Assembly: GCA_030248215.1 (NCBI GenBank)
Contig: JASANG010000709.1
Coordinates: forward strand, 62,001-126,000
DNA from: Enoplolaimus lenunculus
Taxonomy: Eukaryota > Nematoda > Enoplea > Enoplida > Thoracostomopsidae
DNA length: 64,000 nucleotides
Reading direction: 5' to 3'
Positions 13,782 to 23,705 of this stretch are shown piece by piece. The translations under genes were made by a program, and so were the position numbers. Every line of letters starts with the position of its first letter. The first letter of the stretch is position 1. The notes beneath the pieces were generated by a model. That model ran no database searches, had not been told where the DNA came from, and was given only the letters and a program-made list of their open reading frames with translations.

Positions 13782-16700
13782 CGCCAACAACAACCACAAC
13801 AACAACAACAACAACGCCAACAACAACCACAACAACAACAACAACAACAACGCCAACAACAACCACAACAACAACAACAACCACAACAACAACAACAACA
13901 ACAACATGGCGAAAAAGAAAAACATCATCATTTACCATCATTTTTCCAGAAAATCAAATACAAACCGCTATCGAAGAGTAGTTGTGATCAAACCGAAAAA
14001 GCAACCGTCGGCGAGGTCTGTAATTCAGCAACACTGCATACTGCGGAATCTACAAGCGACTGGGCCGAAGCTTACGCCACTCAACTTCGTTCGACCACGT
14101 ATACAACGCTAATAGATCCAACTACACCATATTTAGGGCAACCTACCTATTCATCGAAATCTCCTTTCTCGTATAGCAGGGTTGACAAAGACTCTGGCAC
14201 CCAAATACACAACACACAGCCTGTCGGACACAAGATTGCTTACAAACCCGCAGACAAGCAAAAATCTCTTACTGAAATGGATGTTTTTTCCGATGATTGG
14301 TTCCTAAATGTTGCTCCAAAGTGTGCCACGGATAAAATAAGGCACGCAGACCCAACCAGCGCTTATAAGGCCCACCTCAGCTCCAGCGAATATGGCGAGA
14401 CTCAATTATCTGAGAATAGACAAAGCTTACAAACGTCCGCTCATGGGTATCTTACTGGATTTCGTGAAACAGCACCAAAAACTGTTCATATTCCGTTCAG
14501 TGACGATTGGATGTTAGAAAATGTCCCACATAAGACGCATTGCATTGGTCATTTAGACCCGGTTCAAAATTTCGGCCAACGACATGGAATGAATGTTCAC
14601 AACCAGAAAATTTCACAGCAGGCAAAGTCAAACAGGGCCGCTACTGATGAAGATAGATCTGTTGCAGAACACCGTTCGAGCCAAAATATTGGCCAAAATT
14701 GCCAAATTCCTTTTGTCGAAGATTCTCTAGGATACAATGCACCAGATTTTGCCGAAAACACTTGTTATACTGACAAAACCGTATCATACAACGTTTCATC
14801 ATCAAAGCCAAGCCGCGGCAGCGAAGATGTCATTGAAATCAAGCGAAATTCTAGGGGCTATCCTGCAGGGTCCCAAGATAACAAACCTATTGTTACACTA
14901 AACAAAGCTGTTTCAGAATATCCAATCGATCAAGAAGAAGACACAGAAAATGTTTTACAAGCCGTCAAATTATCGCACGTTGATCAATGCGTAGAGCCAC
15001 ACAATTCTAACTTTGTGAAACCAGCAAAGGTCAAGGGTTCAATACCAGCTGCCGACCCATACGCTCGACTAAGCCTCGAAGACAGGATACAAGTATATCG
15101 AGTTTCTTACGAGCACGACTCTAGCACGTCTGGATCTGAAATTCCTGCAGCGAAAGTTGTCTCAATTGCAGATTCAACACGGTATGATCGTAGATTTCCG
15201 CCGTACGAAGTTGAAAAAGACATATCGGAACCGGAACTGAAACAGTATAGCAGCTATTCCTCAACGCCTAACATTGACTCACGACAAGGTTTTATTGCAA
15301 ACGAAACCATCCGTGTTCAAGAACAAATTAGAGATTGTTCTGAAGATTTTGAACCACCACGCTTGCCGGTAGCATCTTTAGCCTACACCGGAGCAAGCAT
15401 TGCCGTGCAACCGGAAAAAACAACAGTTTCAAGTCTAAAAACCATATACCTGAACCCTACAGCGTCTTTTACTAGCAGCCAGACTTACGAAACTCCACCA
15501 CAAACCGCAAATTTGGGCGTTTATTCGACTCCAAAATTTAAGCCAACACAACAACAGCCTCAAAAATTATTAGAGCTTTCAGTAACCGACTCATCAGAGC
15601 GTGGCGAAATAAAAATTTCGCCAAAACCTACTAGCTATGTATCCCGTTCGCCGCGTGAGTTTTTTCCGAAACCCGGACTTCAGTCCCAGCTGAGCCCAGA
15701 CGGCCGCAGTGACGCATCAAGCGGTGGAGTCGCGTTTGAAGAATGGGAATTTAAAGATACACAATCCAAACGGTCCGCAGTTGATGATAGCTTGCCTAGT
15801 GGTGAACTAAGCCTAGATTCGTTGGTCAAATTGCGTCTGGAACGTGAAAAAGTATTCAAGGGCAAACCTGTCGACAGTGAAGACTGCTTACAGCAATCTG
15901 AGACGCTAGAATGTTCTCAAAATTCTGCCAGAAACAGTGCTGGAAACGATAGTCCGTCTAAAAAACTAAATAGAAACTTCAGATACGTTAACGATGACGC
16001 GACAGCAAGTCCGGACAGCATCCTCAGCGCTCAGCAATCATTCCATACCCCAGTAGGACTATCAACGCCAAAGAGCCAGAGCACCCACTCTCAAGAGACA
16101 CAATCTCAGCCTAGCAAAGATTCTAATGAAACGTTTTACAGCGCGACGCGAGCACAACTCAAACCTGTAACGCAGCCGCCAAATTGGTTCAAATTATATG
16201 ACAAAGATGACATAGCTACGCCAAATTCGCGCGCGCGGTTATACGAGTTTAGCTCTATTAACACCTCTGCCCCAGAGCATTCCGGAACCCCTCAATTAGG
16301 CCTAGCTAACTCTCAACCATCGAGTTCTTCACCCTATCACGCCAGACCGGTAAACATAACCACCTGTCACGCGGATATTTCGGGCTGTTACGGTAGTGGA
16401 ACAAGCCTCTCATCCTCGCGAAATGAATTTTCACCCCAGCAATTTTTGTCGCCGCCGACTGCAAAACCAAGTGTGGCAAAACGCGACTCTGGCTATGGTA
16501 CAATGATGACGTCGCCAATACTTGCCACCGCCGATGGAAGTACCTATTCGTCACCGGAAGCCTTGAGCCCGGCCCGGAACGCTTCACCCCAAACTCGAAG
16601 CGAGGGGATCCCAGGGAATGCCAGTGGACCAATTTCAGTCCCTGAGAACGACTCACCATTGATGTATGGACGTATGGTTAGTGATCGGATTGCGGTATTT

Positions 16701-17018
16701 GAGCAACAAAAGCAACACCACCAACAACAACGACAAGAAAAACAACAACAACAACAACAAGAAAGAAGTAACTGGCGACAAAAGCAACAAATCGGAGGGC
16801 AATCTCAAGCAGCTGGAGCCCCGGAAGGCTTGAGTACCTCAGGTGGTGTTGGCAGTAACTATCGAGAATTTCCAATTCCGCTAAATATCCAGCCAAAATC
16901 AGCAAATCTCGATCAAGAACAACACGACCGATTGTTGTATTTTCAAGAACAACTCCGAAGACAGCATGAAGAATTGGCAAAGTTAGGGATTAATGTTGCG
17001 TCAACGGATACTGAATGA
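5956..17018 (+). CDS. Transmembrane PDZ (periaxin/AHNAK-like) polyglutamine protein, 6 exons
   Basis: Model: join(5956..6199, 7084..7178, 8869..9037, 9572..9831, 10704..10848, 11560..17018). All junctions are AG/GT, phases run 1-0-1-0-1, and the total is 6372 nt, giving 2123 residues. Seen: a hydrophobic segment at residues 11-27 (possible signal peptide), a helix at 42-68 followed by RRR, polyQ at about 191-218, a PDZ domain at about 257-341 split between exons 5 and 6, Trp-Pro motif repeats at about 459-1312, a Gln tract at about 960-1087, and a C-terminal coiled coil (LLYFQEQLRRQHEELAKLG). The PDZ core (FTGLGFNVFG, GDRILSVTISFE, YEDAVKILSYASPYEI) resembles periaxin/AHNAK PDZ domains. Inference: a membrane-anchored cytoplasmic scaffold. 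No enzymatic domain is seen and most of the tail looks disordered. The single long ORF of the last exon opens at 11379, but its first 60 residues are intronic. Exon 2 is the least certain part. Confidence 0.85.
6480..7050. repeat. 82-bp minisatellite in PDZ gene intron 1
   Basis: About six units; successive ctttggttttctcaattac anchors are exactly 82 bp apart. Each unit consists of about four TTCTCAATT subrepeats of some 20 bp. It fills most of intron 1 (6200-7083) and stops just before exon 2. Confidence 0.9.
7084..7178 (+). CDS. PDZ gene exon 2 (short Q/N-rich exon, less certain)
   Basis: Acceptor ttcaccttcgag|, donor CACAAT|gtaagt. The 95 nt enter in phase 1 and leave in phase 0, exactly what the flanking exons need, and encode a QQHPQKMQTNQQNFYANQNQ stretch. 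It abuts the end of the intron 1 minisatellite, so the acceptor could be misplaced by a few codons. Confidence 0.55.
7179..8868. other. PDZ gene intron 2 contents
   Basis: Contains a reverse copy of the GAGCTGGCTACGGG repeat (7584-7745) and a fragment around 8050-8125 related to 29690-29950 (ctatcgctaaccagtgatag). Otherwise nothing recognised. Confidence 0.5.
8869..9037 (+). CDS. PDZ gene exon 3
   Basis: Acceptor gcagtattatag|CTTATG, donor GGTC|gtaagt; phase 0 in, phase 1 out. It encodes a polar segment including GDWKASNIRGYSRGHPDGKQ and no recognised domain. It could be mistaken for a gene start because an in-frame ATG lies three bases after the acceptor. Confidence 0.65.
9038..9571. other. 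PDZ gene intron 3
   Basis: It ends in the pyrimidine-rich acceptor gttttattttcag. No repeat or conserved element was recognised inside. Confidence 0.5.
9572..9831 (+). CDS. PDZ gene exon 4 with first polyglutamine tract
   Basis: Acceptor ttattttcag|AT, donor AATTCG|gtaggt; phase 1 in, phase 0 out. It encodes LSKIFAGLKDHTLGKSG, then about 28 glutamines from almost pure CAA codons (9631-9717), then a Lys/Ser-rich segment. Pure CAA codons make this a likely length-variable microsatellite. Confidence 0.75.
10113..10387 (+). mobile_element. TTAA-type MITE with tRNA-Gly-like core, copy A (PDZ intron 4)
   Basis: The ends accccttctcacat and atgtgataaagggttaa are inverted. The core holds a Pol III A box (tagctgagttggc), the tRNA-Gly-like cgcctcccac anticodon region and a B box (gagttccaatcc). 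The left TTAA has decayed to GTAA. Confidence 0.75.
10704..10848 (+). CDS. PDZ gene exon 5: N-terminal half of the PDZ domain
   Basis: Acceptor gtgtctgttttag|, where the tag is an in-frame stop and so bounds the exon. Donor CATCAAG|gtattt. It encodes SYEIVEVPLKSRDFTGLGFN then VFGNMRDGIYVNELNNHGPA and ends LESNKMHQ. GLGF is the canonical PDZ carboxylate-binding loop. The split codon G|GC joins exon 6 to give HQGDRIL. Confidence 0.85.
11560..17018 (+). CDS. PDZ gene exon 6: PDZ C-terminal half, Trp-Pro repeats, giant Gln tract, coiled coil
   Basis: Acceptor tatttctag|GCGACC; the exon runs 5459 nt to the TGA at 17016-17018. It starts with the second half of the PDZ domain (GDRILSVTISFEHMVYEDAV) and continues as low-complexity Ser/Thr/Gln/Pro-rich sequence with recurrent FSEEW..P motifs (12022-14790), a Q/P/R tract (13517-13904), another Gln-rich patch (16700-16790) and a terminal coiled coil. 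Related stretches SLEDRIQVYRVSYE and MVSDRIAVFEQQ occur near 15072 and 16674. Confidence 0.9.
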
Positions 17019-17900
17019 ATAGGTCTGTGCTAAACTATAAGTGACTGCCCACTAAAATCCAAGTCTAAATGTAGGGTCTAAAAATGTAAGCCTACCCAAA
17101 AGCGTGAGTCTAAACATAAACCGAAGCCTAAGTCTAACCATTCACGTCAAGTACACCAGTTTTCCTGTCTTCCAATGGGCAGGCGCTTATAATTAACATG
17201 GACCGATTGATATAATGCTAAAAGGCAGGACTGAGCTGGTATCAAAATTAGAATGGGAATTTTAAGTTAAACCGCCCCACCACTGACTATTTATAAAAAA
17301 TTACAACGCCTGTATATAAACATAAAAAGGTTTTAAATTATTTTACTTTCAGGTTTAGGTTCCAATTTATCCTCACGCTGTAAGGCTTAAACTATGCGTT
17401 GGCTAACGCCCCTAAAAGTAACATTGGATGTATAAATTTGTATCGCCAGGAATGGAACCGTGGCCGTCTTGCAAGCCATCATGAGCAACGGAACACCTTA
17501 CATCGAAACGGATTTTTGTTTTCGTCAAAGTACATTGTTATTATTTTATATTAATTAGATTTTATGCGGTAAAGTACATTTATTGTTTTGTTTAATAAAC
17601 TACCTAATATTACAAATTGTCAATATAAAACTTTAGCGAATATTAACGGTGGTGTAAAAACGGATAAGAAAAATATTTACCAGAACAGCAAACAAATATT
17701 GAAATACAAAAGTTTAAAAGATTTTTTATTTCTCTACCGAGAATTATTAGCCGAGCATTCTAAAATTGAAAGCAAAAAGCATATTATCCATTTAACGTTT
17801 TTTAAAATATCACATAAATTTGTTAGTTTTATTTCAAATCGAACAATGGCGGTACATCTGTACTGAAAAAACGGAACTCAATTATATATATTTGTTTATA
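17019..17900. other. Downstream of the PDZ gene: telomere-like words, possible 3' UTR
   Basis: CCTAAG-type words occur at 17040-17135 and 17340-17400. An aataaa at about 17592 is a possible polyadenylation signal, though far from the stop. No gene recognised. Confidence 0.4.
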
Positions 17901-17924
17901 TATGTATACATTTATCAGGGTACA

Positions 17925-19175
17925 ACTGAAGGTCTGCCTCCGACTCCGACAGAAAATTGGTCTGCGGCTCGGCCTCCGGCTCCGGTTGAATTTTTGCCGG
18001 AGGTGCTTTCAATTTCGGTAAGTATTTAAAATTTGCATAATTTGGCAAAATTTATCTGTTTAGCGCGTTTCGTTTTAATACTTTTGTCGCAATTGTCAGG
18101 AAAGCATTTCCGAAATTTCGCAGAAAATTAGCGTATAACCAAACAACTTAACAACATATTGCACATATTGGCTAAAATTAACTAATTAACCATCATTTTT
18201 ACTACCTAATTTCGCCTCACATCCGGCTCTGGATCCAGCAAGTTTCGTTGACATCCGGTTCCTGTATTTTTCACTTCCGGTTGCACCTTGATTTATATAT
18301 TTTTCGTATGCCAATCTGCTATTCAGACCGTTTACTTATTCCCTTAGGCTTGGGTGCAACCGGACTATAAAAAACCGGAGCCGCAAAGTTAAAAAATCCC
18401 GAAACTGGACCCGGAAGGAAAAAAATAAGTGTAACCTAAAAATTCATTCTTGAAACATATTGCTTAAAATGATAAATTTTGAAACAAACCAGTAGCTGAA
18501 AACGTATATATCATAAATTATAGAGTATGGCACATATTAAAAATCTTTGTAATACGTAGACAATTTTAGAAGAATAAGTAAGAATAACACGCCAGTTTTT
18601 CCTAAATGTTCGTATGAGAAAAATTTTCAGTGCCGAAATTACTGGAAAATTCCGGTGAAGAAATACCTGATTTATTACCAGAACCGGATAGCAAAAACAC
18701 CAGAGTTCCCAACCGAAACCAGGGTGCAACCGGAATTATGAAATACCGGAACCGGAAAGTCAAAAAACACCGGAACCGGAGCTGGAACCAGAAAAAACTT
18801 GTTACCGAAAAATTTACATTTAACGCTATTTTATCGCTTTTAATGGTGTAAACCACCATTTAGGATGCCAAAATCCTGATCACATGCAGTATCTGCAAAA
18901 ATATAATAAAATAAAGGAGTATGGCACAAATTGAAAGGTTTGGAAATACACGCTCAGACAATTTCAGGTAAATACGTTGGAATAATATGTCAATTTTTCT
19001 TAAAATTTCGAATAATGAAAACTTTCAATGCCGAAAAAACCGGAAAATTCCTGCGAGAAAATACCGGATTTATTACCGGAACCGGACACCTAGTGAAAAA
19101 TACCGAATTTCCCTGTGGGAACCGGAATTTTGGTTGCACCCTGACCGGAACCCGAATCACAGATGCACGCTGACC
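17925..19175. repeat. ACCGGAACCGGA-rich dispersed repeats
   Basis: Several adjoining copies of CCGG-rich sequence: 17925-18430, then two similar blocks at about 18600-18855 and 18905-19175 that share gaaaattttcagtgccgaa / gaaaactttcaatgccgaaa and runs of accggaaccgga. Open frames here simply read the repeat. Confidence 0.6.
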
Positions 19176-20480
19176 TAGACCAATCTGTTATTTTGGGTAT
19201 TAGCAACAGTGTCCCTGGGTAAACTGCTATTGAACTTATAGATCAATCTTATTTAATTATTTGGACAAGCGCATATTACAGTTAACCAATCAGCGTTGAT
19301 TATACATCACTGTTGTTTTGCTATATATTACAATATCTATTTGGCCTAGGCCGGTCTGCTATTTGCCCAGAATAGCAGATTGGCCTACGACAATTGATTA
19401 TTGGCCTGAATAGCAGATTGGCCTGCGACATATCACGGATTGCCGGTAATGAAAAATATTGTCTTTGCTGCCTATGCGTGCAATTTCGGTGTTTACATAC
19501 AGGTCTAACAATGACCGGGCAAAATTTTGTACTCAATATAGCAGTGATGCAACGGCCGGATGGGGCAGGGTGCCGGCCTCTCTTATTTTCCCAGTCACTA
19601 CTTTTGCATAACAGAATACAAATTTTTGTAAAAAAAGTAGCAAGGTACATTACAAATTATTACAATGGCACTGGTATACCGCGTCCAAGCATTAGTGGGG
19701 CGCCCGTCGTTTTTTCATCAGCTTCTTCTATCCTGTAGTACAGTTTATGTATCAAAATGTATAGGTTTCAAATGCCTTAATGTTTATTTAGTATCACGTT
19801 TATTCATTTAATTGAAGCGCTATTTACAAAAACCTATTACTTTCACAATCGGCAAAGCTGTCTATGAAAGCATCGACATTTTTGAGAGAGATTTAAGGAT
19901 TAAAAGTAATCTGACCATTTTGTATTTTGATTTAAAATTAGAGGTAAGCAGCACCTGACCAGCACACATTTAAGTGATGAAAATTTTTTAGCAGAGTCAC
20001 GTCGAGGCTTATAGATGACTTAAAATTGAGGTTGACAGTTTTATAAAAGGTCTCAATTTGTTTCGCTGGAGTTTACAGCCTATGGCTCCCTTCTGGCTAA
20101 GGGTCCGCTCGTTTTTGACCATGAAGCGCCTGCTAAGATTCGCCGTTTAATTCCAGACTTGTCGAATATAAAATGACGTTTATCCCAATTTCTCGAATGA
20201 ATGCGAAATTCCAAGAATTATTGTAACTTTTAGAATAATATTTTAATTTCAGAAAATACCACTTTCTCGAGAAAAACCCAAATTTCTAAATCCTAAATTG
20301 TAAAATCAAGGGCGAATAAAGGTTAATACCCATTTTCGGGTAAAACCGTTATTTTCCAAAATCAAAATCACACTTTTCCAGAATTTTGGGCTTTATCTGC
20401 AAATTTTGTGAAAGGTGTTGTTCTGTATATGGATCTTAGACATAATAACTACGAATCACATTTCATCGGTAATGCATTAG
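19176..20480. other. Intergenic, little recognised
   Basis: A small local repeat (ggcctag/agcagattggcct near 19345-19425) and otherwise unremarkable AT-rich DNA. Confidence 0.4.
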
Positions 20481-20499
20481 TTGATACTGGCTGGGTTAT

Positions 20500-21090
20500 T
20501 GAAATCTTACTTAAGTATTTAATACTTAAATTATCCTTACTTAAGTCGCCGGCTTAACTACTTCACTTTTTGGACAAAAATATATGCAAATATTGATTCA
20601 TTGCCATATCAAATAAGCCTTAGTTTTGCTTTACATTGAGGATGTGCCATGAGTTTGCAATCTCAGATAGACCAAAATTAGTATGCCAGGTTTGCTAAAC
20701 CGCAATACATAAAATTTGCTTCTGTCACTCACACGTTACTATACGTGCACTCGGCACACAAAATTTTCCCTTCCTGTAACGATAAAGTGCGACAGTTCGC
20801 GCAACTCAATACTTAATATTAACATAATGCCCAAACTGTACACAATATGTCCAGCAATGCAATAAATTCTATTCGAACATTTTTTCATTTTGAGATAGAA
20901 TGTCCGCGCACACAGTTTCGCAATAACAGTATAGCTAGCTTTTTTAACACAGTATAGGGGAACGATGGATGTACGGAGTGCACGTATAGTGACGTGTAAG
21001 TGACATTAGTGACAGAAGTTCTTTAACTTAAGTACTATTTTGGAAATGATGAAATGGTTAAGCTATTGCTTAACAAAGGCTTAATTTTAA
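20500..21090. mobile_element. Large foldback (inverted-repeat) element
   Basis: cttctgtcactcacacgtta at 20719 is complementary to the stretch ending gtgacattagtgacagaag at 21018, continuing through ctatacgtgcactc / gagtgcacgtatag. Outer TTACTTAAG-type words at 20505-20570 are mirrored at 21023-21085. Imperfect arms suggest age. Confidence 0.6.
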
Positions 21091-21325
21091 AGATGTAAAA
21101 ACTTGTCAGAAACCATCCATTGTCTGTATGCATTGTTTTAACAATAAAAACAACCTGCATTATTTTAAAACTTGTCGCAACTTTCAACTGATTATTTGAG
21201 ACATTTTAGAGGTTTATATTACATAATGATATAATGCAGACATTCATTCATTAGCAACGGTTAAACGATGCTATGATTGAATCATTGCGCACTTAAAACT
21301 CAACCATACGCAAAAGTATTTAAAC

Positions 21326-21596
21326 TTAACCCCTTCTCACATTGAGTTGCTTATAAGCAACTCAGCACAGTGCATATACCTTAAATAATATATATCGCAC
21401 CGTGTTTAACAATTGCAACACGTATACTTTGTACTAAATCACCGCAAGACGTGAGAGTCCCCTCGGGTTCGAGCGTCAAGCTCCTATAGCTGAGTGGTGA
21501 TAGTATACGCCTCCCGCTCCAGTCACTGGAGTTCGAATCCTAGCATAAAAGTAGGTGTCAGGGGAAATAGAAAATATTCATGTGAGAAAGGGTTAA
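21326..21596 (+). mobile_element. TTAA-type MITE with tRNA-Gly-like core, copy B
   Basis: The cleanest copy: ttaa ccccttctcacattgag at the left, atgtgagaaaggg ttaa at the right. The tRNA-like core at 21481-21556 has A box tagctgagtgg, cgcctcccgctc and B box gagttcgaatcc. Too degenerate in the T stem to be a functional tRNA. Confidence 0.85.
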
Positions 21597-21612
21597 TAAC
21601 GTTAGTATTAAC

Positions 21613-21778
21613 GGCCAATGTTACTTTAAGGGGCGTAACAGTAGATTAAGCGTATTCCTAAGCCTAAGCCTAAGCGTTGTAAAAAGGATTTTTTAAGCCT
21701 AAGCCTAAGCCTAACCAGAAGCCTAAGCAAAAACAAATGTAATGTAAACCTACTCTTTTATAGACCCATCAGAATCCT
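21613..21778 (+). mobile_element. Telomere-core MITE family T1, truncated copy
   Basis: The left end ggccaatgttactttaaggg is followed by several CCTAAG arrays and the family tail (cctacttttatag, cagaatcc). The right terminal repeat is missing. Confidence 0.8.
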
Positions 21779-21997
21779 TACGGCATGATGCAAAGCTGCT
21801 GACACTCCGTTGTTCCTATTCTGGTAGCCATATAGTCTCACACACAGCAAATTGAATCCGGATCTAAATACTTCTTTGTAAACTCTCTGTAAACAGGAAA
21901 TATTTGCCGATTGAAAAGTTCATTATATTAATACGTTTTATTATCAATGGGTTCCAAGCAAATGTTGCCGAATACTTTCTGTACATATTAACACTAA

Positions 21998-22325
21998 GAG
22001 TGGATGATCACTCTTTATAACAAGAGTGTGTAACTGGGTACGTTCTGTGAATAAAAGAATGTTTCCGGCACGCGTTGTGTTTTTGACCTACCCCCGTCAT
22101 TTAAGGGGGGGTCAAGTTTGACAATTTTTTCTATTTTAAACGTTGAATTATTGCAGTTGTAAACTAGAACTCAGTTAATAATTTTAAAAGTATGCGCCTT
22201 CAACGTTTCAAACATCAACTACCCCCCTCTAAATAAGGGGAGGTTGGCCAATAATGCAACGCCCGGTGGTACAAATTTCGGTAGGTAGTTGCACTCCCTT
22301 GTTAAAGTGATCAGCCACTCTTGGC
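21998..22325. mobile_element. hAT-like element flanked by AACACTAA
   Basis: gagtggatgatcactct near the left end and agtgatcagccactcttggc at the right are inverted. An 8-bp direct repeat aacactaa lies at 21990-21997 and 22326-22333. The related copy at 35406-35735 shares ggcacgcgttg and cgcaacgcccggt. Confidence 0.7.
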
Positions 22326-22440
22326 AACACTAATGGACAACGACCAGGACATGCGTTGTGTAGTTAATATGCCATAATTAGATTCCATTCTCATAGAAAT
22401 TCGTTTTGTACATCGTGCGGTTTGGCTCGAAAATCAGTAC

Positions 22441-22700
22441 TGTAGTGACCCGAATACGAGGGGGTTATAAGAGCGGGGGTCCCCATTTTGGGTTCCAATC
22501 AATATGAGTCCCTAAACCCTAATTAGAGTCCATAAATTTCAATTATCCCTAATTAAAGCGCATATATTACTTCAGGACCAAATAATTTGAGTTCGAAACT
22601 TTAAAGCGTAGTTATGTTTTGAAAGTAAATTCCTACGCAGAGGGTACGCTCTGGAGAGGCCAAATAAGTATCAGTCCCCCCCTCTTATTCGGGTCACTGC
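22441..22700. mobile_element. TGTAGTGACCCGAATA-ended MITE
   Basis: tgtagtgacccgaatacgag at the left against cttattcgggtcactgca at the right; AGTAC flanks both sides. Family members or fragments lie at 30154, 33880, 36601, 39775 and 52690. Confidence 0.7.
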
Positions 22701-23154
22701 AGTACACAGTTGCTGGCTCTGACCAGTGTTTATCTGATTTTAGTATTGCACTTTAAATAGCACCTAAACTTTGATTGTCTTACACAAGCCCTTTTCATCT
22801 TTTTTCAGCATTCTCTATGGTTCATTTCCGGGTTTCGGTATGTATATTCTTTTCAGCTCGCTTGATGGTTTGTTTACGTTCACGGTTCAGAACTTGTGGG
22901 CGTCAACGCTTTAGTAATGTTACTTTCCGTCGCGGCACGTCATTTTGTCGCTTGTGATGCGAGGTTCACGTTACAACTGGGGAAGTCGGGTCACGTTTTG
23001 TCACGTTTTGTCACGTTTTGATTCGACATCAGGGGGCCGAAAATTAGTGATCAGTTTCTTTGTGCAAAGCTACATGCTGAAAATTCAGTATTTGCAGAGC
23101 AGCTAGCTTGATATGTGCCAAAATAAAATAGTAATTTACTAATTTCAATTGTGA

Positions 23155-23318
23155 AGGGACCGTAGCGAAGACAGGGCCTAAGGGGGCTTAGCCTCCCCTG
23201 GAAAAATTTTGGCCCCCCTTAGAAATTTTTAAACCCTGTTTGCGAGTCATTAAAAACTCTTCAATGCCCCGCCTGAAAATTTTTTATCCCCCCTAGCAAG
23301 GTGAGCTGGCTACGGGCG
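23155..23318 (+). mobile_element. GAGCTGGCTACGGG-ended interspersed repeat
   Basis: gaccgtagcgaagacaggg to gagctggctacgggcg with the shared core gcgagtcattaaaa and ccgcctgaaaatttt. It lies just upstream of the receptor-like gene. Confidence 0.65.
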
Positions 23319-23320
23319 TG

Positions 23321-23687
23321 AATTGTGATCGAGTTGAGTTGCTTTTTCAGCCATAATTTGCAATCAATAACCTAAAACCTTTAAACACAACCTAACGCGA
23401 CTCTGTGGAGTTAATATGCCTCTCGATGTAATTCACTTTAGGCTTGAAAATTTTAGACAGAACACAAATTCGGCAAGAAATAGCCTTAAGGCATTTCGGT
23501 TAGGTTACCGAGAGTGAACTCCTATACACTTTCGTAGCCCGCACTAGTTTACGGCTAAACCTAAACCTACTTTCATGCCTTATTCCAAAATTTTTAAATT
23601 ATACGAAAGCTGTAGGGAGAAAGCTACCAAATCCACCGAACTGGGTATATTTTACAGAATAAAGCAACCCACTATTATATTTCACAG
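23321..23687. other. Upstream of the receptor-like gene
   Basis: AT-rich with scattered CCTAAACCT words. No confident leader exon or promoter element; the acceptor tatttcacag at 23678-23687 is the main signal. Confidence 0.4.
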
Positions 23688-23705
23688 CCATCTGATACCA
23701 TAGCT

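Noticed and set aside
13350-13941. Long minus-strand open frames of almost pure Leu or Val, and a plus-strand Asn frame, over the CAA tract
   Set aside because: They are the other frames of a triplet repeat inside the well-supported Gln-coding exon; no start context, splice sites or homology.
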